Assembly: GCA_963680875.1 (NCBI GenBank)
Contig: OY804575.1
Coordinates: forward strand, 106,796,505-106,860,504
DNA: 64,000 bases
Direction: 5' to 3'
Source: Bathymodiolus brooksi
Taxonomy: Eukaryota > Mollusca > Bivalvia > Mytilida > Modiolidae
The stretch's first letter is position 1. Every line of letters starts with the position of its first letter. The position numbers and the translations under genes are program-made. A model generated the notes under the pieces. The model was given only the letters and a program-made list of their open reading frames with translations, was not told the DNA's origin and did no database searches. Positions 33,430 to 44,934 of the stretch are shown piece after piece.

Positions 33430-34241
33430 CGCACACATTATTGTATCCAGCTCTGTTGGTGTGTCGACATTGCTTTTTAACATAAATATTCCATGATAAA
33501 GGGCGGGGGACACTGGTACGCTCTCCTTTTGGCTTTTCCTTTTTTTTTTTGTATTTCTTTTTTTTTTGTGTATTCATTTATTTCATCTTTCTTTTTAATA
33601 GTGACTTTTCTTGGCTGTACTCGGCTACACGCTACTTAAATAAAGCCTGAAGTAGTCGCTACTAAAGAATATACGGGATACTTACACTACCGGTTCATCA
33701 CGATTGGATCCAGGTCTTTATGGAGTCCGCGTTGTTCATATATGTGGGTTTTTTTAGCTCTTGTGTGGCCCTGCCAATTGTTTGTCCGTCTATGATATCG
33801 TGTTTCCGATGTTCTGGACCATTCTTTGGTAAGTAAACGGTTCGGTTTCTGTCCCCATATTACACATGTTATAGTGTTAACTTTCAAAGAAATATAGCAT
33901 TTGTCGGACTATCGGACCGTCGGACTATCGGACTGTCGGATTATAGGTCGGACCCCTGTCATATAACCTAATGTTAAATTCTTGAGAAAAAAAAATATTC
34001 TAACTCTTGTGTTGTCCGAAAAAAAAATTCTGAACGAAACAAAAAACCATACCCCCCCCCCTTCAAGTTAAATGGTCGGTCCCTTAGTAACTATATTATT
34101 TGTACCGGAACACAGATATTTGAGAGAAAAAAATAGATACTAGTAACGTCAAAGTTTTAGGCCTACACATCAAAGTTTGACATCTATAAAAATATCTTGG
34201 TGAAATGAAAACTTTGTCGTATTTAAAGCAGTAACTTCAGT

Positions 34242-34290
34242 CATGCACTAGAGGCGAGCAGGCAAACCATTGCACTATACCGATGCGGTT
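34242..34290 (-). mobile_element. SINE family B, head fragment
   Basis: 'CTAGAGGCGAGCAGGCAAAC' plus CATTGCACTATACCGATGCG is the reverse complement of the tRNA-like head. Confidence 0.7.
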
Positions 34291-34510
34291 GTCATGCATT
34301 TGTTGTTGTTTAGACGTTTATATTTCTTTAAACGTCAATTTCTTTAGCGATCCAACATCATGGGCTGTAAGATTGATTGTTGACTACTTTCTAGACGTTT
34401 TATATTACTATATATTATGTTCATTCAATAGGTCATGTGTGTTGTAAACGTTTAAGAATGTTATAATTATCATCAAGTAGCTGCACCACCAACATGAAAA
34501 ATAGTTAGTG

Positions 34511-34850
34511 ATTGATTGTTGTTTAATGCCAAATGAAAATTTTTTCAGCTATATCAAGGCGAGAACAAGTTACATTCGATCAGATGATGATGATGTATGC
34601 TTTTTACTAAACCAATACGAGTTGGATTTTTATGATCATAGCTCACTGAAATAACAGTCTGCGGGTAGACATGTTACTCCACTCGGACACATTATCCTGA
34701 TTCCGAACCAACCAGTCCTTGTTGTTACTCCTTAATGCTGCATACTTAGCGGAAAGGCAGCAGATACCAATGTCGTTGCCTTTGGTTATACCCGAACTCA
34801 CGATCTACTACACTCGAGGCAAGCACGCTACCATTATACCACCAATGCAA
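34511..34850 (-). mobile_element. SINE family B, full length
   Basis: It runs from the 3' end (TGATTGTTGTTTAATGCC on the + strand) through 'GGACACATTATCCTGATTCC' to the head 'GCTACCATTATACCACCAAT'. The B-box region has CCCGAACTCACGATC. Confidence 0.85.
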
Positions 34851-34859
34851 AGAAATTAA

Positions 34860-35815
34860 TGGCCATATAAAAAATAAGTACCATACTTGGAAAGGCTAGC
34901 CCTAAAATAACACAGGTAACCCAACTATTATTTTATATATATATGTTCAGCCTGGACTTTTCACACACTTTACCTTCCGTGTTCAACGGTCTAATATAGT
35001 TACTTATTAAACCTATTTTTCTGCAATTAAAAGAGTTGCTCGTCTCATAATTCAAAAAATATCAAATTAGTAATGTAAACGACAGTTTGCTCTTTTGATA
35101 TCCAACGCGACCAGAAATATCGTGATCTAAAATTTAGATTTTATTAACCTTAGTGTATATTCCTAAAATTAATAGATCACTTGTTCTGCATAATATCATG
35201 AATTTATTATTTTGACAAAGATTAAAGGGCAGACGCTTACTTAAGTAGCTACCCTAACAGACAAGCATAAAGGGTAAAGAGGCCAGTGAAAGCTTAAGCT
35301 CAATTTTATATGCGGATTGGATTAAAGTGCATTTCAACGGTATTTTATTTTCTGTGAAGTGATATGTAAATATCTATGTTGTTATATAAACAAAGTAATC
35401 CGTTACATTTGAAATAGTACTAAATTACAAATTTCAATATTATCAAATCACAACAACAAAACATCGTTCATGATATATTATTTTTTTCTGTTACGATCAT
35501 TTTGTGAATGACGGATTTTAAATGTGATAGCCGTATATCTTGACAAGTAATGAGAATTCAGTTTACTTTAGGCCAAAACATCCGTAAAGAGATACAAGAT
35601 AAAAAAAAAATGTTAATTAATTTCCAACAAGCCACTTCATCTGATAATGGTTTGGATTTTAATAGTATTTTGTGGCATCATCGGTAGTTATCAATCGACG
35701 GGATTCCCACGACCGTCACTTATTAAATGCTAATTAACTGTCAGTTAATGATAGCAATTGGAAAATCCAGTTGTAACAACGAACTACACGACACGCGATC
35801 AAGTTTATTTTTAAA
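34860..35815. other. Upstream region of the XK-related gene
   Basis: AT-rich, with no repeat recognised. No TATA box or initiator can be assigned with confidence; the start codon context is TTAAAATGG. Confidence 0.45.
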
Positions 35816-36312
35816 ATGGCAGACGAACTGGATGGAGGAATACACAGAGAAAGGATTTCTTTTCTTCATTCTTCTAAATCTTTTAATATTGATGATTTAT
35901 CCAATGGATTAACTCAAGTGTCAAATGGATTAAATTCTAATAAAGTCGTTGTGATTCAAGAAGAAAAACTTTTGTCTAATATTAATAACGCAAAAGCGTG
36001 TCGTCTGCCAAAATTATACAAACCACGCGATCTGTTGTTTTCTATTTTTTCTACTGGTTTATTTGTTGCAGATATTGTGTCAGATATTTTGTTATCATTA
36101 CAATATTACAAAGAGTCACACATACTTTTATTTCAGTTGACAGTTTCGTTCATCGTTGTCCCGTCGTTGTTTTCATTTACTATTAATTGTGTATGGAATT
36201 ATATGATTTACGTTGAAGAATCCGAAAAGAAAGACTTGGAATTAAAGATCTCCAAAAAACTTTTATTTTTCCGAGTTTTCTTTTCTTTAATTCAGCTTGG
36301 ACGGCTCTTTAG
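35816..36312 (+). CDS. XK-related protein, exon 1
   Basis: The ATG opens 165 codons plus 2 nt, to the donor TTTAG|GTATGT. Residues 1-70 are hydrophilic. Helices follow at about 73-97 ('FVADIVSDILLSLQYY'), 103-128, and from 148 into exon 2 ('FSLIQLGRLF'). D-I-V-S-D-[IL] in helix 1 and Q-L-G-x-x-x-R in helix 3 are XK/XKR family marks. The spliced product (35816-36312, 40576-40781, 44216-44778) is 421 aa, normal for the family (about 370-450). XKR proteins are plasma-membrane proteins; XKR4/8/9 and nematode CED-8 scramble lipids after caspase cleavage. The N-terminus reads MADELDGG, with a caspase-3-like DELD|G at residues 3-6. The C-terminus is short. Confidence 0.93.
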
Positions 36313-36838
36313 GTATGTACGATATTCAATATATTTTTCAGCATTAACAAGCATTTTTAATGGGTTGGAGGTATCGTCGAGATGTTATGACATTTTGTAA
36401 TTAGGTACATGTATGTCTACTACATGTTGTTATAGTTATTCAATTATAGACTGATACACTAATAATCAGGAACACGGGTTAAGTGGGGGCTTTCAAAGGA
36501 CGTGGAGAAAGTCGGGTTTTTTCTAAAAAATATTTGTACTTGGCTAATTATCAACAATTTGTTTTATAATCACTATTACTACATGTACTTATAAAATGGA
36601 ATTACCAGAACATATATTGCAGTTCATGAGTCACGGTCATGTATAAAATTCCCATTGCAGGTTTGCGAAACGAAAGTAGATATATATTTATATATATGAT
36701 GTGTTTATCATAGCTCCCATTGTTGGAATAGAAATGCTCTTTTTTTTCAAACATTGCTTAGATAATTAAAATCTCGTACACAATTTCAGCTATGAAACTT
36801 ATTTAGTTACATTATTCATGCTTATCTAGTATGTCTAT

Positions 36839-36999
36839 ATATATATATATATATATATACGTCTGAAAATTAAACCACAGTGTTAGAATTAGATTTTAGA
36901 GCTGTCAAATTTGTTGTTCTTCCCTCGACGGGATTTGAACCAACACCATTGATACACTGCAGCACCATTCGCTTAGCCTTACGTCCAGCGCCCTATATA
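36839..36999 (-). mobile_element. SINE family C, inverted copy in XKR intron 1
   Basis: The reverse complement has 'GGGCGCTGGACGTAAGGCTA', a 'GGTTCAAATCCCGTCGAGGG' B box and the tail TCTAACACTGTGGTTTAATT. It matches 16985-17203, and (TA)n runs flank both copies. Confidence 0.82.
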
Positions 37000-37530
37000 T
37001 ATACATGTATATTCTATACAGTATAAGTATATTGGCAAGTGCGAATTTATGTTATATGCTTCTAGAGCCCCATTTCCCTTTCAGAGTGCCAAAATAAAAT
37101 ATCGATATATTTGTGTTCCTGGTCCCTGAGTGTAAATAATTGCATATACAGTATGTATTGCTACATGTATATATATTTTTTTAAATTGTGGTCTGTTGAT
37201 GTGAGTCTGTTGTTCATTTTTACACTAAAAGGAGCTTAGAAAATTTCGTTTTTCTTTATATTTGTTAAGCCGAGCCGTACCGAGACAACAGACAGTACAG
37301 TCAACAAATCGCAATATGAATAGCAGGGCATTTTATCCAACAGAATGACTGCATAAATTCCACAAATAAAAGAGAATCGCCACTGCATCCTCTGCTAGAA
37401 CGCACGACAACCGCCATGCATAATGACGACATGAACGTGGTTTTTTATTTGCAATAATGGTGGTTGACCACCCAATACCGTCGATAGATATCACCATAGA
37501 TTGAAGTAGATTCCCAGATACGATGATTTA

Positions 37531-37615
37531 TTTGATTGATTGCTGTTTAACATCAAGTGAGCAGTATTTCAGCTATAGTCATGACGAGAACAAGTTTACA
37601 TACAACAAATAATAA
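37531..37615 (-). mobile_element. SINE family B, 3' fragment
   Basis: 'TGATTGATTGCTGTTTAACA' and 'TCATGACGAGAACAAGTTTA' are the 3' end of family B. The following 37692-37955 open frame (87 codons, GC-richer) is not recognised. Confidence 0.65.
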
Positions 37616-38884
37616 AGATAAACAAGGTGGGTGAAATATTAGATTGTCACAGGCACAGGAAAACAGTGATAACTATAAATAAATAAATATATTGAACGGA
37701 AATCGTTGCGCTTCAGTGGGGCACCTTAACAGGAACTGCTGCAATGTGTATTCACCGAGCAAGGAACGCGTAGTATTACTTACAGGAGGAGCCCTTTTAC
37801 GGTCCTGTCCTAAGAGTGCATGGGTTGTGTGTTGGGATGCCACCAGAGGCCAATTGTGGATGTGTTGTACTCCGCAGCAGAGAACGTGGGTATATAATAA
37901 TACCCGGGGTTACCTCTGGAACGATTTGTTTGTATTGCATTGGTTTTGGATTTAGCAAATAAAGTTAAACACTTGACGATTATGAGCTTTTCTTCAATAT
38001 TTCAAAAATGTTGCTCTTCTATTGTTTATATATTTTACATTTAAAATAGATATGAATAAAACATACTACAAATAAATTGGGATTGTAATCAGCTGCTTTG
38101 AAATGCACAGGGTAGGGGTTCGTCTGTTTATGAGAAAAAAATGTTGGAGTCGAACAAACAATCGTTAGTCGGATAATCAATGATAAATAATCTATTTGAA
38201 GAAGAAAAAAACGTGTGTTTGAAGTTTGAATTATCCCTCTCATAAATATAATTTTTAATAATCGGAGGATTTTGTATTAAATTTAGTTGTGTCGTTCAAA
38301 ATGAAAAACATTTCACCAATCTGTGATTAAACGTATGAAAAATTAAAGCGTTCTATTAACTAAATCGGGTGCGGATCCAGGCTTCGATGTTTTTCAGGCG
38401 AAGGGTGTTGGCACCGCTAATGTCCTGAGTGGATCAGAGAAGAGTATAGTTAATTTTGAAATCCGCGCTTTTGAAATACGTACGGGGGGGGGGGGGGGGG
38501 GTAGAGGACTCGATAGGAACCTTAAGCATCCCTTACATAATTAAATCCAGTCTCCCGCCCTGGTCGCTAAAACACAGAATATTATGTATATTAATAAACG
38601 AAATATCTGGTGCACAATTTTTTCACAAATGATGCAGATGAAATATCATATTGCACGCTTTCAAATTCCCCTGAGGCCATCCATAACTATGTTTGGGCTT
38701 GCTGTAACCCGTTTTACCACCACACCCCCTCCCAAAAGCAAAATTATCAGGAGTTTCAAAGCTTTTTTTCTTTTAATTATTCTTAATACGTTTTATTTAC
38801 ATGTAAGTAAGAATATTGTCTATCTAAACGCTCATAGGTCGGGTAACAGGATATAGTATTTTTAAGTATGGTCTTAAATTATAA

Positions 38885-39116
38885 TGGAACGACAATTCAA
38901 CTTGGGGGGGGGGGGGGGGGGGGGTATTGGTTTTTTAATATTTTTATAGCAAAATTATCTTGACCTTAAGGATGCAAGAAATGTTCTAGAAATATTGGTA
39001 AAATTTGAAGAAAAATTCAAGATTTTTCATGTAAGAAAACTCTGAATTTTGTTTGCGTAGTAAAAATCTGGCTCCGGGAAAACATAGTCCCCCTCTCAAG
39101 TTAAATGATCGATCCC
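38885..39116. mobile_element. PIF-like MITE, 232 bp, complete
   Basis: The left end is TGGAACGACAATTCAACTTG and the right end is the inverted CAAGTTAAATGATCGATCCC. TAA is duplicated at 38882-38884 and 39117-39119. A 20-base G run sits just inside the left TIR. It is in XKR intron 1. Confidence 0.85.
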
Positions 39117-39586
39117 TAAATAATATTTCGTACCCAAAGACTTTGTCATTGTTAAAGCTGTACAACAATTTTTGTCTGGGCGATCTGTATATACATGTAC
39201 GATAGTCCCGAGTAAGTTTAAAATACAATGTTGTGAATTCTTACAACGAAGAGAATGTAAAGGAGTAGTTAGATACATGAAGGAATGTTGAACTAGGTGG
39301 TCCGTTATCTAGTAACAATTTTACGGTGTCTTATGTAAAAGAACACTTGGCTGCCATGTTTTAGGTTATCCTGTGTTTATTAATTAATGAATTGTCGTTC
39401 ATTACTGTCATAAGTTATTTTCAACGCAGAAGCTCGTAAATTAAAAATGATATGCTTATTAATCAAATCGGTTATTTTATCTATAGGGGAAACAAGTAAC
39501 ATGTATAAATACATCAAATTTGTTTTGGCCATTTGAGTGACCTGTATATACGACGTTACAAAATTAACTCTACAGTCATTGTAAAT

Positions 39587-39876
39587 AAAAATGACCATTT
39601 AACTTTTAGGGTGGGACTATATTTTTTTATGAATCAATTTTTCTGTTGCCAAATTATATAGAAAAAAAATAGTTGCTTGGAAAGATACAAAAAAAAATAT
39701 AACTTGAAAGGATCCTGCGATTTTCAATGAATTTTATTTAGTTTTAAAAAATTGTTAAATTTTCATGTAAAATAAAAAGAAATAATCTGATTTTCGTTTC
39801 TGTTAAAAACAATTCTGGCTCTGGGAAAACATAACCCCCCCCCCCCCCCCCCCCTTAAAGTTTAAAGGTATTCCTC
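39587..39876. mobile_element. PIF-like MITE, about 290 bp
   Basis: The left end is ATGACCATTTAACTTTTAGG. The right end is a C run followed by TTAAAGTTTAAAGGTATTCC. The interior has 'GCCAAATTATATAGAAA' and 'TTCTGGCTCTGGGAAAACAT' like its neighbour at 38885. Confidence 0.78.
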
Positions 39877-40261
39877 TTATTATCTCGTTAATAAACGCTA
39901 TCCTAGAGTTAATATAAATGAGGGCATAGAAACAAGATTTAGAATAACTTTTTATCCGCCTGTTCAGCACCTCACATCCAATATGATATACTTGACTGCC
40001 ACTGGGAAAGAACAGCTAGATGGGTAGGGGCGAATGCAATTTATCTTTTGTAGCAACTGAAATGTAATGCGCCTACTATTTTAAGAAATATTCATAAGGG
40101 ATCTTTTGCGTCCAAGGAGGGTATACGACCCCCATCATAGTCCACGGTCGACATGGTCAGGCATCCCGGTATTTGATTAAATTGGGCATGCTTTTAAATG
40201 TATTGTTCTTACTTCACTTATTTTTTCTTATTTATGTACAAATGTGTGTATATTTTAAACA

Positions 40262-40340
40262 TGTAAAGCGCTTAGAGTAATTGTATTGTTATATAATGCG
40301 CTATAAAAATGCCTTGTAATAATAACAATAATTATAAACC
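40262..40340 (+). mobile_element. LINE (L2/CR1-like) 3' tail
   Basis: 'TGTAAAGCGCTTAGAG' and 'GCGCTATAAAAATG', followed by a short (AATA)-like tail, form the stem-loop plus microsatellite end familiar from L2-clade LINEs. No coding part is attached. Confidence 0.55.
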
Positions 40341-40575
40341 GACAAACCGCAATCGGGAGGGCATTCATCATCCGCCACATGGGGACTTGTTGAACACCTA
40401 TGTTTGTTAGGAGGCCAATCACCGGTACTCATATCAATGTTTTTAAAAAGAATTTGATGTTAAACTCATATTTAAATGTTATCAAATAAGTTAAATTCCC
40501 AGGAAAAAAATGTTGAGGATAACATTCACTAGTTTCATTCCTTACATATACATGTTTGTTTTTCTTACTTTTTAG

Positions 40576-40781
40576 AAATTTTGAATACATTTATTATATG
40601 GTGTTGAGCTGGAAATGGAAAGGAACAGACAGAGAAATGAAAGTACGATTTCGTGCTATGGAAGAAAAACGTGATGCCTGTATTCTGGGTCTTATCGATG
40701 GATTTCTTGAATCAGCAATGCAGCTTCTACTTCAACTTTATCTGGCATTTTATCACAAGCTTCCAGCAACATATTTACGAG
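40576..40781 (+). CDS. XK-related protein, exon 2
   Basis: Acceptor TTACTTTTTAG|AAAT and donor ACGAG|GTAAAT bound 206 nt. The leftover AG of exon 1 plus its first A gives Arg166, so the reading 'RLF-RNFEYIYYMV' is continuous, as in XKR proteins (LGxxxRxxEYxY). The stretch 'LIDGFLESAMQLLLQLYLAF' is the most conserved XKR helix (ESxPQLxLQLY), here with Met for the usual Pro. A basic loop with WKWKGTDREMK precedes it. The frame leaves one base for exon 3. Confidence 0.93.
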
Positions 40782-41169
40782 GTAAATAATCATAAAATAG
40801 AGAAATGCAAAATAAACTTTAACAAAAATAACTATAGTGGTGTGCCCATACGAAATTGACCCAATTCAAATTCTCGCCTACTAAATATTTTTATTGATAA
40901 TTGGATTTACATACCAACACTTTTAATGTCATCCTATATACATTTAACTCTCTATCTTTGTCCTTTTTAAAATGTAAGCAATGAAAGATTGTAATACAAA
41001 CATTAAAGTTTAATAAAACAAGTAAATCATGTATACACTGAACTACAAATTTTCTAATTAAAAGTAAAACCACGTTCCAATGATTCTAACTGACCAGACT
41101 TCGGCGTGTAAGAATGTTAAAACAAAACTTGACCTACAATATTATAGCGAAACCACTCAGTGTTTTCCA

Positions 41170-41395
41170 TTTCAGAGAAGTAGGAGTGGACCGGAAAGTG
41201 GGGAGGGGCAAGTTTTAGGGGTAAAACTGAAAGTGGCGGAGAGTGGGGGGGGGGGGGACTCTGGAGATGGACCGAAAAAATGGGGGCAAGTTTATGAGAG
41301 GACAGGAAAGTGGTGGGGGACAAGTTTCCATAACTGGCAAGCAAAAAGAAAAAACAAGGGGCCATTTAGCCTTAAAGCGTGCGTTTTGTTTTTTA
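41170..41395 (+). repeat. G-rich repeat with GGAAAGTGG units
   Basis: 'GGACCGGAAAGTGG', 'GACAGGAAAGTGGTGG' and GGGGCAAGTTT-type words repeat within the stretch, which includes a 13-base G run. A related stretch is at 24183-24330. It is in XKR intron 2. Confidence 0.5.
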
Positions 41396-41547
41396 TATGT
41401 TTTGTTTGTTTGTTGTTTCTTTTTTTAGGAGGGGGGTGTTTAGGAGGGGGATGTTTAGTTTTGTTTCATGTTAATATATACAGATTAATACATACTTCCG
41501 ACATCTAGAAAAGAGACACCCATTTTGGCCAGAGACGAAGTCGAAGC

Positions 41548-41571
41548 CCATATTGGCCCGGGCCAATATGG
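41548..41571. repeat. Perfect 24-bp palindrome
   Basis: CCATATTGGCCC is followed directly by its reverse complement GGGCCAATATGG, centred on a SmaI-type CCCGGG. A CCAAT-box word is present on both strands. Confidence 0.95.
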
Positions 41572-42009
41572 TCCTCGATATGGAAATGATCTTGTAGTAA
41601 TCCAATAACCGGTTATTTTCCCGGGATGTGAAAATATGGACAGTTTCCTTCCGGTCATATTGGTCATACAAAAATGCCTTTATTTGAACTAAGTATGTAA
41701 TTATATTTTGTTTTATCGATGATTTCTACATTTTCCATTTTCATCAGTTTCTGTACACCCACAGAATAAGTGTTGCTAGCTAGTCACAACATAAACAACT
41801 GTTGCACACACAATATGCAATCAGAAACGTTCCAACATTTTTAAAGATCTTGTTATTTTTCATAAACTTTAGGAAGCAATAATAAATAATCAATTTACAG
41901 TCGAACACCGATAATCAAATGGCTAGTAGGATTAAAATGTTCTTCTCTTTTCAAATTTCATTCATGAATTTCTGTTAAAAGTCATTTGCTTGGATACAAA
42001 TGTCTTATT

Positions 42010-42128
42010 TGAGAAAGACCATTTAACTTTATGGAGGGCTGTAAATTACGAATTAAAATTACCGATTTTCATGTAAAAAAGGGGAACAACCTGATTTTTA
42101 CTAACATTAAAAGTTAAAGGGTTTGTCC
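42010..42128. mobile_element. PIF-like MITE, short
   Basis: Left end AAGACCATTTAACTTTATGG, right end AAAAGTTAAAGGGTTTGTCC. The interior is mostly deleted. Confidence 0.6.
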
Positions 42129-43150
42129 GTAACATCAGAGATATTTCATTTGTTTTGTGTCTCCGATTCTGGTGCAGAAGATAACATGGACAATAGAGTT
42201 TCTACCATGATGTGTCGGACTGCATATAAAAATCTGTATTCCGACAATTTAAATCCAATTAGCCTTTCAAAATATAAAAATAATTTATCGAAAAAATAAC
42301 TATAAAATTTAGACCATGTTACGCGATTACTTTCTGTGGGATATAAAAAGAAGAAATACAAACGAATTCTTTTGAAAACAACAGATGGTGTTTGTTTCTT
42401 CTTAGTTAAATGTTAAAAATAACAGTAGTCTTCTGTTGAGAAAAAATACGAAACTATAACTGTTTATAATATGTTTGAATTATTGTAATGTCAGTTTAAC
42501 TCTATTGAAAGGAACAAGCTTTAAGTGATGTAATAAACATCGTTTAAATTGTATCCATCAGAAAAAAGCTTAAAAGGGCGGCAGTATTATATTAAATTAC
42601 ATATCAATTGTTTAACTACTTCAAACTATTCGAGATTGTTCGTGATGACACGGATACGCTACAGAAACGAATCCGACAAGCTGTAGTAGAAATACATGTA
42701 TATATAACCTTAAGAACAGAATTTTGATCCCCAGTAAAATAAAATCAACATATTCATATTATCGCCATCAATTGGATGCTCTTTTTGATTAAGAATGCAT
42801 CGGGTCCTCGATTGAACCATTTATAAATAGGTCGTAGGTTCTGAAAGCGCCACTTCAAACTGTCTATATGTTTGATTTATTATTTTATTATTATTTTATA
42901 CCCAAAATTACAGTTCAACACTTGCATTGAAAGAGCATACACCAGGACAAAGTTATCATATACATGATATATACTATCTTAATCTATCAGGACCTTGAGA
43001 TCTGTGGTAGACTTCATTAATCCTTGATGTTATCATATGGATTACTGAGCAAAAGAAAATATTTTAAGTTTTTATTTTATACATAGGCGTATAAAAGTGG
43101 GAAAAGTTCACCTTTTTAGTATGAATATAAAAAGTCATTTCCTCTTCAAT

Positions 43151-43438
43151 GGAGAGTAAGTGAGCGATTATTGCTTAACGCCAAATGAGCAACTTATCAG
43201 CCATATCATGACGAGAACAAGTTACATTCGATGAGATGATGATAATGTCTGCTTTGTACTAGACCAACACGTTTATGTGGATTTTTATAGTACTAGCTCG
43301 CAAAAACAACAGTCTGCAGGTAGACATGTCGCTCAACTCCGACACGTTATTCTGATTGCGAGCAAATCAGTCTTCATTCTTATTCCTTAATGCTGTGTGC
43401 TTAGCAACAAATACCAATTTTATAGTCTTAGGTTTGAC
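43151..43438 (-). mobile_element. SINE family B body, head replaced by minisatellite
   Basis: It has all body landmarks ('CATATCATGACGAGAACAAG', 'TGTCTGCTTTGTACTAGACC', 'GTAGACATGTCGCTCAACTC') up to the B box. Where the A box and tRNA 5' half should follow, the 29-bp array at 43439-43775 is found instead. Confidence 0.88.
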
Positions 43439-43775
43439 CCGACAGGGGCTCAAACCCATGATCTACGATGACAGGGCTCGAACCCATGATTTACGATGAC
43501 AGGGGCTCTAACCCATGATCTACGATGAGAGGGGCTCTAACCCATGATCTACGATGGCAGGGGCTCTAACCCATGATCTACGATGACAGGGGCTCTAACC
43601 CATGATATATGATGACAGGGGCTCTAACCCATGATCTACGATGACAGGGGCTCGAACCCATGATATACGATGACAGGGGCTCTAACCCATGATCTACGAT
43701 GACAGAGCCTCTAACCCATGATCTACGATGACAGGGGCTCTAACCCATGATATACGATGACAGGGACAGGGACGT
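43439..43775. repeat. 29-bp minisatellite made of the SINE B-box segment
   Basis: About eleven units of the form GACAGGGGCTCTAACCC plus ATGATCTACGAT. The unit equals the SINE family B segment around its B box (reverse complement: GGGTTCGAGCCCC). Two units keep GGGCTCGAACCC; most have the change to GGGCTCTAACCC. It lies in XKR intron 2, about 440 bp before exon 3. Confidence 0.93.
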
Positions 43776-44215
43776 GTAATATATTATTTTTTAATAACAA
43801 TCACTTGCCTTTCTAAGGGTTACAAACAGGCCCACTGATAGGGGGTTGGGTCAGCCAGGGCGGTGCCCCGAGGCCCATGAGTTATAATTAAGGGTCCAGA
43901 CAAATAAACAAGTAGACAGCTGTTTTCTAAATCAAAATTCATCAATTCAGTTTTGTTGTACTGATTCCTTGCTTATGGCACACCGTGGTGGACTTAGTTT
44001 GAGTATCATTATTTGGAGAATTGGAGGAGGGGTGTCAAGTTTCCTTTTGACCTGGGGCCCAAAAATTTTCTTGGCCGCCCTGGTTACAAACGACCACTCC
44101 CTCGCATAACTACATACCTGCTCTTTATTGTTTGTTCATTGTTATTTTTTTACTTTTTAGAGAGATTGATATTTCTATTTAAATGTGTGCAATTATGGGC
44201 GATTTTTTTTTTCAG

Positions 44216-44778
44216 TTATAACGTTATCCCTATCTCTGGCATGTACGGCGTGGATCCATACGGCACATTACAGACATAATCGCAATACTGACGTCACAAA
44301 ACAGAAAATGGGTATCCGGATATCATTTGTATACTGGTTGTGTGTTTTAGCAGAACTGTCTCCAAGATTTTTATTGTTAGCCTCGTTTGGGGCATATTTC
44401 ATGCCGTGGTGTCTTATACTTCCTGTCGGCCATTTTATGCTTGTTATGATATTTCATATTTATTCAAATCCAGAACTTTATGGGATGTGTTGTTGCAAAG
44501 CAGGAAAATTTTTATTTCTTATTCTATGCAGTTACATAAACATATTTTGTTTCATCAATGTAACAGGTGGAAGAACATTCAACAAGAGATTTATTTACTA
44601 TATTTTATTTTATACTGAAAATGCAGTAATGGTGGTCTTAGTGTGGTACAAGATGCAACCACACAAATCGTGCATTGCCTTTACTTTGTTAATTATGCCT
44701 GTTGGCTTTGTTTGTCATTTATCGTTTTTATTGCTATACTACAAATTATTCCATCCTAATAATAAAATAGACCTATGA
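44216..44778 (+). CDS. XK-related protein, exon 3 (C-terminal)
   Basis: After the acceptor TTTTTTTTTCAG|TTAT, one base from exon 2 completes Val235. The exon continues 'ITLSLSLACTAWIHTAHYRH' and then 'GIRISFVYWLCVLAELSPRF'. Several hydrophobic helices follow, then 'RFIYYILFYTENAVMVVLVW', the conserved XKR R-F-x-x-Y-x-x-x-x-x-E-N motif. The last helix is followed by only about 12 residues to TGA, so the long caspase-cleavable tail of XKR8 and XKR9 is absent. An AATAAA overlaps the stop; another lies near 45193. Total 1,266 nt including stop over three exons, with no frameshift: an intact gene. Confidence 0.93.
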
Positions 44779-44934
44779 ATACTTGTTGAGTTTTATTTTT
44801 TAATTAGTATTTATTATCTGTCACTATTTTTGGTATCAGAGCGTAGGATGATTGAACCGAAATTTGACCATGAATTTCGTATATTATTTCTATATCATCC
44901 TAATGATGTCCTTCACAAGCTGCCATCTATAAGC

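Larger units (their letters stand above)
32567..34083. mobile_element. 1.5-kb PIF/Harbinger-like element with long TIRs
   Basis: It starts GGGAACGACCATTTAACTTG and ends with the inverted CAAGTTAAATGGTCGGTCCC. TTA is duplicated outside (32564-32566, 34084-34086). The arms extend about 200 bp and include A-rich blocks with 'ATTCTGA' words and an inner pair of AGTCCGAT minisatellites (32725-32785; inverted at 33905-33945). TTA/TWA duplication with GG-starting tips suits PIF/Harbinger; no transposase is present. Relatives are at 5774, 38885, 39587, 42010, 51988 and 59930. Confidence 0.8.

Noticed and set aside
37692..37955. 87-codon Cys/Trp-rich protein
   Set aside because: No domain, no splice or promoter support, and it sits among SINE debris in XKR intron 1.
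38484..38502. G run as a functional G-quadruplex
   Set aside because: Homopolymer length is unreliable in assemblies, and the run has no gene context beyond the intron.
41080..41508. 142-codon open frame in XKR intron 2
   Set aside because: It is driven by G-rich low-complexity repeats and has no recognisable motif.
43439..43775. CRISPR-like array of 29-bp repeats
   Set aside because: Units are directly adjacent with no spacers, the context is a eukaryotic intron, and the unit derives from a SINE.
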